Source: Deltaproteobacteria bacterium (lineage in GTDB: Bacteria; Myxococcota_A; UBA9160; UBA6930). Taken from it: DNA of 64,000 nucleotides. Positions 61,899-64,000 of this stretch are shown here, piece after piece. The first letter of the stretch is position 1; every line of letters begins with the position of its first letter. A program made the position numbers and the translations under genes. The notes under the pieces were generated by a model that ran no database searches, was not told the origin of the DNA, and saw only the letters and a program-made list of their open reading frames with translations. The DNA is taken from contig JAJDAQ010000103.1 of assembly GCA_029261815.1 (NCBI GenBank), positions 47,371 through 111,370 of the forward strand, written 5' to 3'.

Positions 61899-63005
61899 CT
61901 AGTTGCTGGCCGACTCGTCGGGGGCGGTCCACTCGCCGAGCTGGCGCACGGCCGTGTTGACGACACCCGAAACGGCCGTCCCCAGCTTCTCGCCGAGACT
62001 CGGTCCCGTCGCTTCTTCGACCGGTAACTCCGCGACGGTCGCGCCTAGGGTGATCCGCTCCGGGACGCCGCGCCGCGCGGCGAGGACTTCCCGCACGCGG
62101 GCCCAATCGATTTCTACGTTCTCGCCGTTCGCGGCCGCCTGCCGGGCGAACTTCCGGACCTGGGCTTCGCCTGACTTCGGGCTCACGATGCCGGGGTCTT
62201 CGCCTTCGTCCACGCGTGCGGCCTGCTTCATCGTCCAATGGGCCTCGAGGACGACGTCGTCGCCATACCAGCCGACCTTGACCGACTCTTCGATTACGCG
62301 AACTGGCGTTCCGACGGGGACCTGGCCGAAGAGGGACTCGATGTCTTCGGGGTACAGGCGGATGCAGCCCCGCGACACCCGGCGGCCAACGCCATCGGGT
62401 TCATTGGTTCCGTGGATCAGATAGGAGGGCCATCCGAGGTAGAGCGCATGGTCGCCGAGCGGATTCTCGGGGCCCGACTTCACGACTGCTGGAAGTGTCG
62501 GGTCGTCGCGGCGCGCGGACGGGCCCGGTGTCCAGGTCGGATGCTCTTTCTTCCGGACAATCTTGGTCGTGCCGCGCGGCGTGCTGTAGCCCTCGCGCCC
62601 GACGCCGATCGGGTGCGTGACGATGTCGCCTTCGCCGCGGAACCAGTAGAGCCGCTGTTCGGCGACGTTGATGACAATGCCCTCTCGGGGGACGTTGGGG
62701 AGCACGTGGCCGAGCGGCAGGACGATCTTGCGCCCGTCGCCGGGCACCCACGGGTCGACGCCCGGGTTCGCTGCCAGGAGTTCGAGGTAGCCCGAGTCGT
62801 TGCTCCGGGCGAGGTCGACGAAGGTGTCTTCGTCCGAGATGCGGTGTTTTCGTTCGACACCGACGACATCGCTTCGTGCCGGCGGCGCAGGCGGCGCCGC
62901 GTCCCGCGGAAGTCGGAACTGCGGTGCGACGCATGCACTGGCGACAAGGCCTAACAGCACCAGGGTTGCGGCGTTAAGGAAGGATGTGGATCGGGGTACC
63001 GTCAT
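61899..63005 (-). CDS. L,D-transpeptidase, LdtA/B/C (ErfK/YbiS) type, predicted lipoprotein
   Basis: 368 aa. The signal peptide ends LVASACVAP (lipobox, Cys26). A LysM-like region (about 50-100) precedes the YkuD catalytic domain (about 105-250), which has EGIVINVAEQRLYWF, HPTWTPGP, LIHGTNEPDGVGRRVSRGCIRL and catalytic Cys214. The segment order and residues resemble E. coli ErfK/YbiS/YcfS, which attach Braun lipoprotein to peptidoglycan. A ~110-residue C-terminal extension is extra. ATG 63005 overlaps the upstream L,D-transpeptidase-like gene by 32 nt and is needed for the signal peptide. Its neighbours (an Lpp-like lipoprotein, a YafK-like enzyme) support a role in outer-membrane tethering. 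Confidence 0.88.
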   Translation of the reverse strand: MTVPRSTSFLNAATLVLLGLVASACVAPQFRLPRDAAPPAPPARSDVVGVERKHRISDEDTFVDLARSNDSGYLELLAANPGVDPWVPGDGRKIVLPLGHVLPNVPREGIVINVAEQRLYWFRGEGDIVTHPIGVGREGYSTPRGTTKIVRKKEHPTWTPGPSARRDDPTLPAVVKSGPENPLGDHALYLGWPSYLIHGTNEPDGVGRRVSRGCIRLYPEDIESLFGQVPVGTPVRVIEESVKVGWYGDDVVLEAHWTMKQAARVDEGEDPGIVSPKSGEAQVRKFARQAAANGENVEIDWARVREVLAARRGVPERITLGATVAELPVEEATGPSLGEKLGTAVSGVVNTAVRQLGEWTAPDESASN

Positions 63006-63570
63006 CGATGAGGTTCCAGAGGTCTTCGACCTGTTCGTTGGTGAGGGCAATGCAGCCGTCGGTCCAGTCGGCCGCGACGTGATCGCGGCCGATGTCTTCT
63101 TGTCCGCCCGGCAGCCCGTGGATCATGATCGCGCCGCCGGGAGAGCGCCCGAGCTCCCGCGCACGCGCGCGGTCGCGCGCATTCGGGTAGGAAATGTGAA
63201 GGGAGCGGTGATACTGGCTCTGCGGATTGCGCCAGTCGATGGTGTAGGCGCCCTCCGGGGTGCGTCCGTCGCCCTGTACGCGCTTCGGTCCGTCCGGCGA
63301 GAAGCCCAGCGCCACCCGGTAGCTACGCACCAGCAGCGGTCCGCGGAACGCGTGGAGCATTCGCGCCGACTTCACCAGGACCACGCGGTCGGCACGGCGT
63401 GATGTTTCGAGCCAGAGGGGTCTCGGCGCGACCGCTGCCTGCGACGCAGCCAATTTGGCGGGCGAATCCTCGGCGCGCGCCCCCATGGGAGGGAGCAGCG
63501 CGCCGAGGGCGAACACCACGAGCCCACAAAGCTGCAGGCCCCAACGCGGGGGACAGGGAAACCGCTGCAT
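62974..63570 (-). CDS. YkuD-fold enzyme resembling YafK (DpaA/LdtF)
   Basis: 198 aa with a cleavable signal peptide (about 1-35, ending GARAEDS). The YkuD domain has VRSYRVALGFSPDGPKRVQGD, GRTPEGAYTID, ISYPNARDRAR, GGAIMIHGLPGG and WTDGCIALTNEQ with Cys173. The PK-x2-QGD-x2-(S/T)PEG and YPNAxDRA features are shared with E. coli YafK, which cleaves Lpp-peptidoglycan links, as well as with L,D-transpeptidases. ATG 63570 is preferred to the adjoining TTG. It sits between the Lpp-like lipoprotein (38 nt upstream) and the ErfK-type transpeptidase (32-nt overlap). Whether it attaches or detaches cannot be told from sequence. Confidence 0.83.
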   Translation of the reverse strand: MQRFPCPPRWGLQLCGLVVFALGALLPPMGARAEDSPAKLAASQAAVAPRPLWLETSRRADRVVLVKSARMLHAFRGPLLVRSYRVALGFSPDGPKRVQGDGRTPEGAYTIDWRNPQSQYHRSLHISYPNARDRARARELGRSPGGAIMIHGLPGGQEDIGRDHVAADWTDGCIALTNEQVEDLWNLIDDGTPIHILP

Positions 63571-63608
63571 CAACCACGCATCGGCTTTCGGTCCGCCACG
63601 CGTGAACG

Positions 63609-63920
63609 CTACTTGCGCAAGGTGCGCTTGTAGAGTCGCTCGGTCTTCTCGGCCGCTTCGGTTGCAGTCGCCTGAGCCGCGTTGGCTGCGTCTTCGGCCG
63701 CCGTTGCGCGCGCTTCCGCTGCCGCGGCACGCGAAGCGGCATCGGCTGCGCTGGCGCTGGCGTCGGCCGCGTCGGCTGCAGCCTGGTCGGCTACTGCCCG
63801 TGTCTGGTCAAGCGCTTCCTGCATCGACGACACGTCGCCCGAAGTCGCGCAGCCCATCGAAAGTGTCAGCGCCGCTGCCGCGATGAGTCCCGCGACCTGC
63901 TTGCTCCAGTGGAGCTCCAT
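63609..63920 (-). CDS. Lpp/OprI-like alanine-zipper lipoprotein with C-terminal lysine
   Basis: 103 aa. Signal peptide with lipobox LSMGCATS (Cys24), then an 80-residue mature chain that is almost entirely an alanine-rich coiled coil (repeats such as ADQAAADAADASASAADAAS). It ends ERLYKRTLRK, with lysine as the last residue. Braun lipoprotein and OprI have this design: lipid at the N-terminus, trimeric coiled coil, and a terminal Lys joined to peptidoglycan by L,D-transpeptidases. The ATG 63920 start is favoured because AAGGGGA is 6 nt upstream; ATG 63926 is also possible. Two YkuD-fold enzymes follow in the same direction. Confidence 0.85.
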   Translation of the reverse strand: MELHWSKQVAGLIAAAALTLSMGCATSGDVSSMQEALDQTRAVADQAAADAADASASAADAASRAAAAEARATAAEDAANAAQATATEAAEKTERLYKRTLRK

Positions 63921-64000
63921 GGTCATTCCCCTTGGTTGCCGGAGTTTGGCGCCCGTCCGTCGGGGATTGTCGCATGATTTCGCGCGGGCGCGAGGCCACA

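Noticed and set aside
60127..62238. Long minus-strand open frame (703 codons) opposite the TPR lipoprotein gene
   Set aside because: Antisense shadow of a gene with clear TPR repeats and lipobox; Arg/Gly-rich, no motif, and it crosses the intrinsic terminator.

Overview
The window is about 64 kb of GC-rich (roughly two thirds G+C), gene-dense bacterial chromosome. I see no rRNA, tRNA, CRISPR array, transposase or phage gene. The genes point to a Gram-negative bacterium: lipobox lipoproteins, an outer-membrane-type alanine-zipper lipoprotein, a PBP1b-like synthase and an rpsU-dnaG-rpoD operon. The arrangement prfA-prmC-his, the NtrC-type two-component pair, a double-length ThyX, SelA and a PAPS sulfotransferase fit the deltaproteobacterial radiation in the wide sense (Myxococcota/Desulfobacterota-like). 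This placement is inference from gene content and order, not from a phylogeny. GTG and TTG starts are common, and many neighbouring genes overlap by 1-4 nt.

Layout. 0-3.5 kb: fragment of a DUF6151-like gene, an NtrC-type sigma-54 activator and an upstream partner that fuses degenerate receiver, AAA+ and histidine-kinase modules. 3.7-7.1 kb: tandem ThyX, a GNAT acetyltransferase and a class Ic aspartate-type aminotransferase. 7.1-11.1 kb (minus strand): PQQ-type dehydrogenase, a membrane-anchored hypothetical and an M20 peptidase lipoprotein. 11.2-21.0 kb (plus strand): M23 endopeptidase, zinc ribbon, glutamate-cysteine ligase, a REC-PAS protein coupled to an unknown membrane protein, a glutaredoxin-thioredoxin reductase fusion, a sulfotransferase and a PAS-HisKA-REC protein. 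21.0-30.6 kb (minus strand): one long housekeeping operon, rng-rplU-rpmA-obgE-proB-proA-nadD-rsfS-gpmI-comF plus a small gene. 31.1-39.7 kb (plus strand): selA, HNH protein, a ParA/MinD ATPase with a J-domain/HTH partner, rluD, pgeF and a PBP1b-like enzyme. 39.7-42.6 kb (minus strand): DUF3604 and PAP2 proteins. 42.9-49.8 kb (plus strand): prfA-prmC-hisD-hisB-hisH-(lipoprotein)-hisA-hisF. 49.8-50.8 kb (minus strand): tetR plus a PNPOx-like flavoprotein. 51.1-56.6 kb (plus strand): rpsU-dnaG-rpoD followed by a PhoD-type phosphatase. 56.6-59.1 kb (minus strand): stand-alone AICAR transformylase and an FAD oxidoreductase. 59.3-61.8 kb (plus strand): a hotdog-fold protein and a TPR lipoprotein. 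61.9-63.9 kb (minus strand): two L,D-transpeptidase-family enzymes downstream of an Lpp-like lipoprotein that ends in lysine.

Most of the window is core metabolism, translation and envelope genes. The most interesting systems are: (1) the last cassette, which looks like a self-contained module for covalently tethering the outer membrane to peptidoglycan and possibly releasing it; (2) the pseudo-activator/pseudokinase fusion beside an NtrC regulator with a GAFTDA loop; (3) the Grx-TrxR fusion; (4) the double ThyX, whose signature motif is split between its two halves; (5) the ParA-type ATPase paired with a J-domain/RodZ-type HTH protein.
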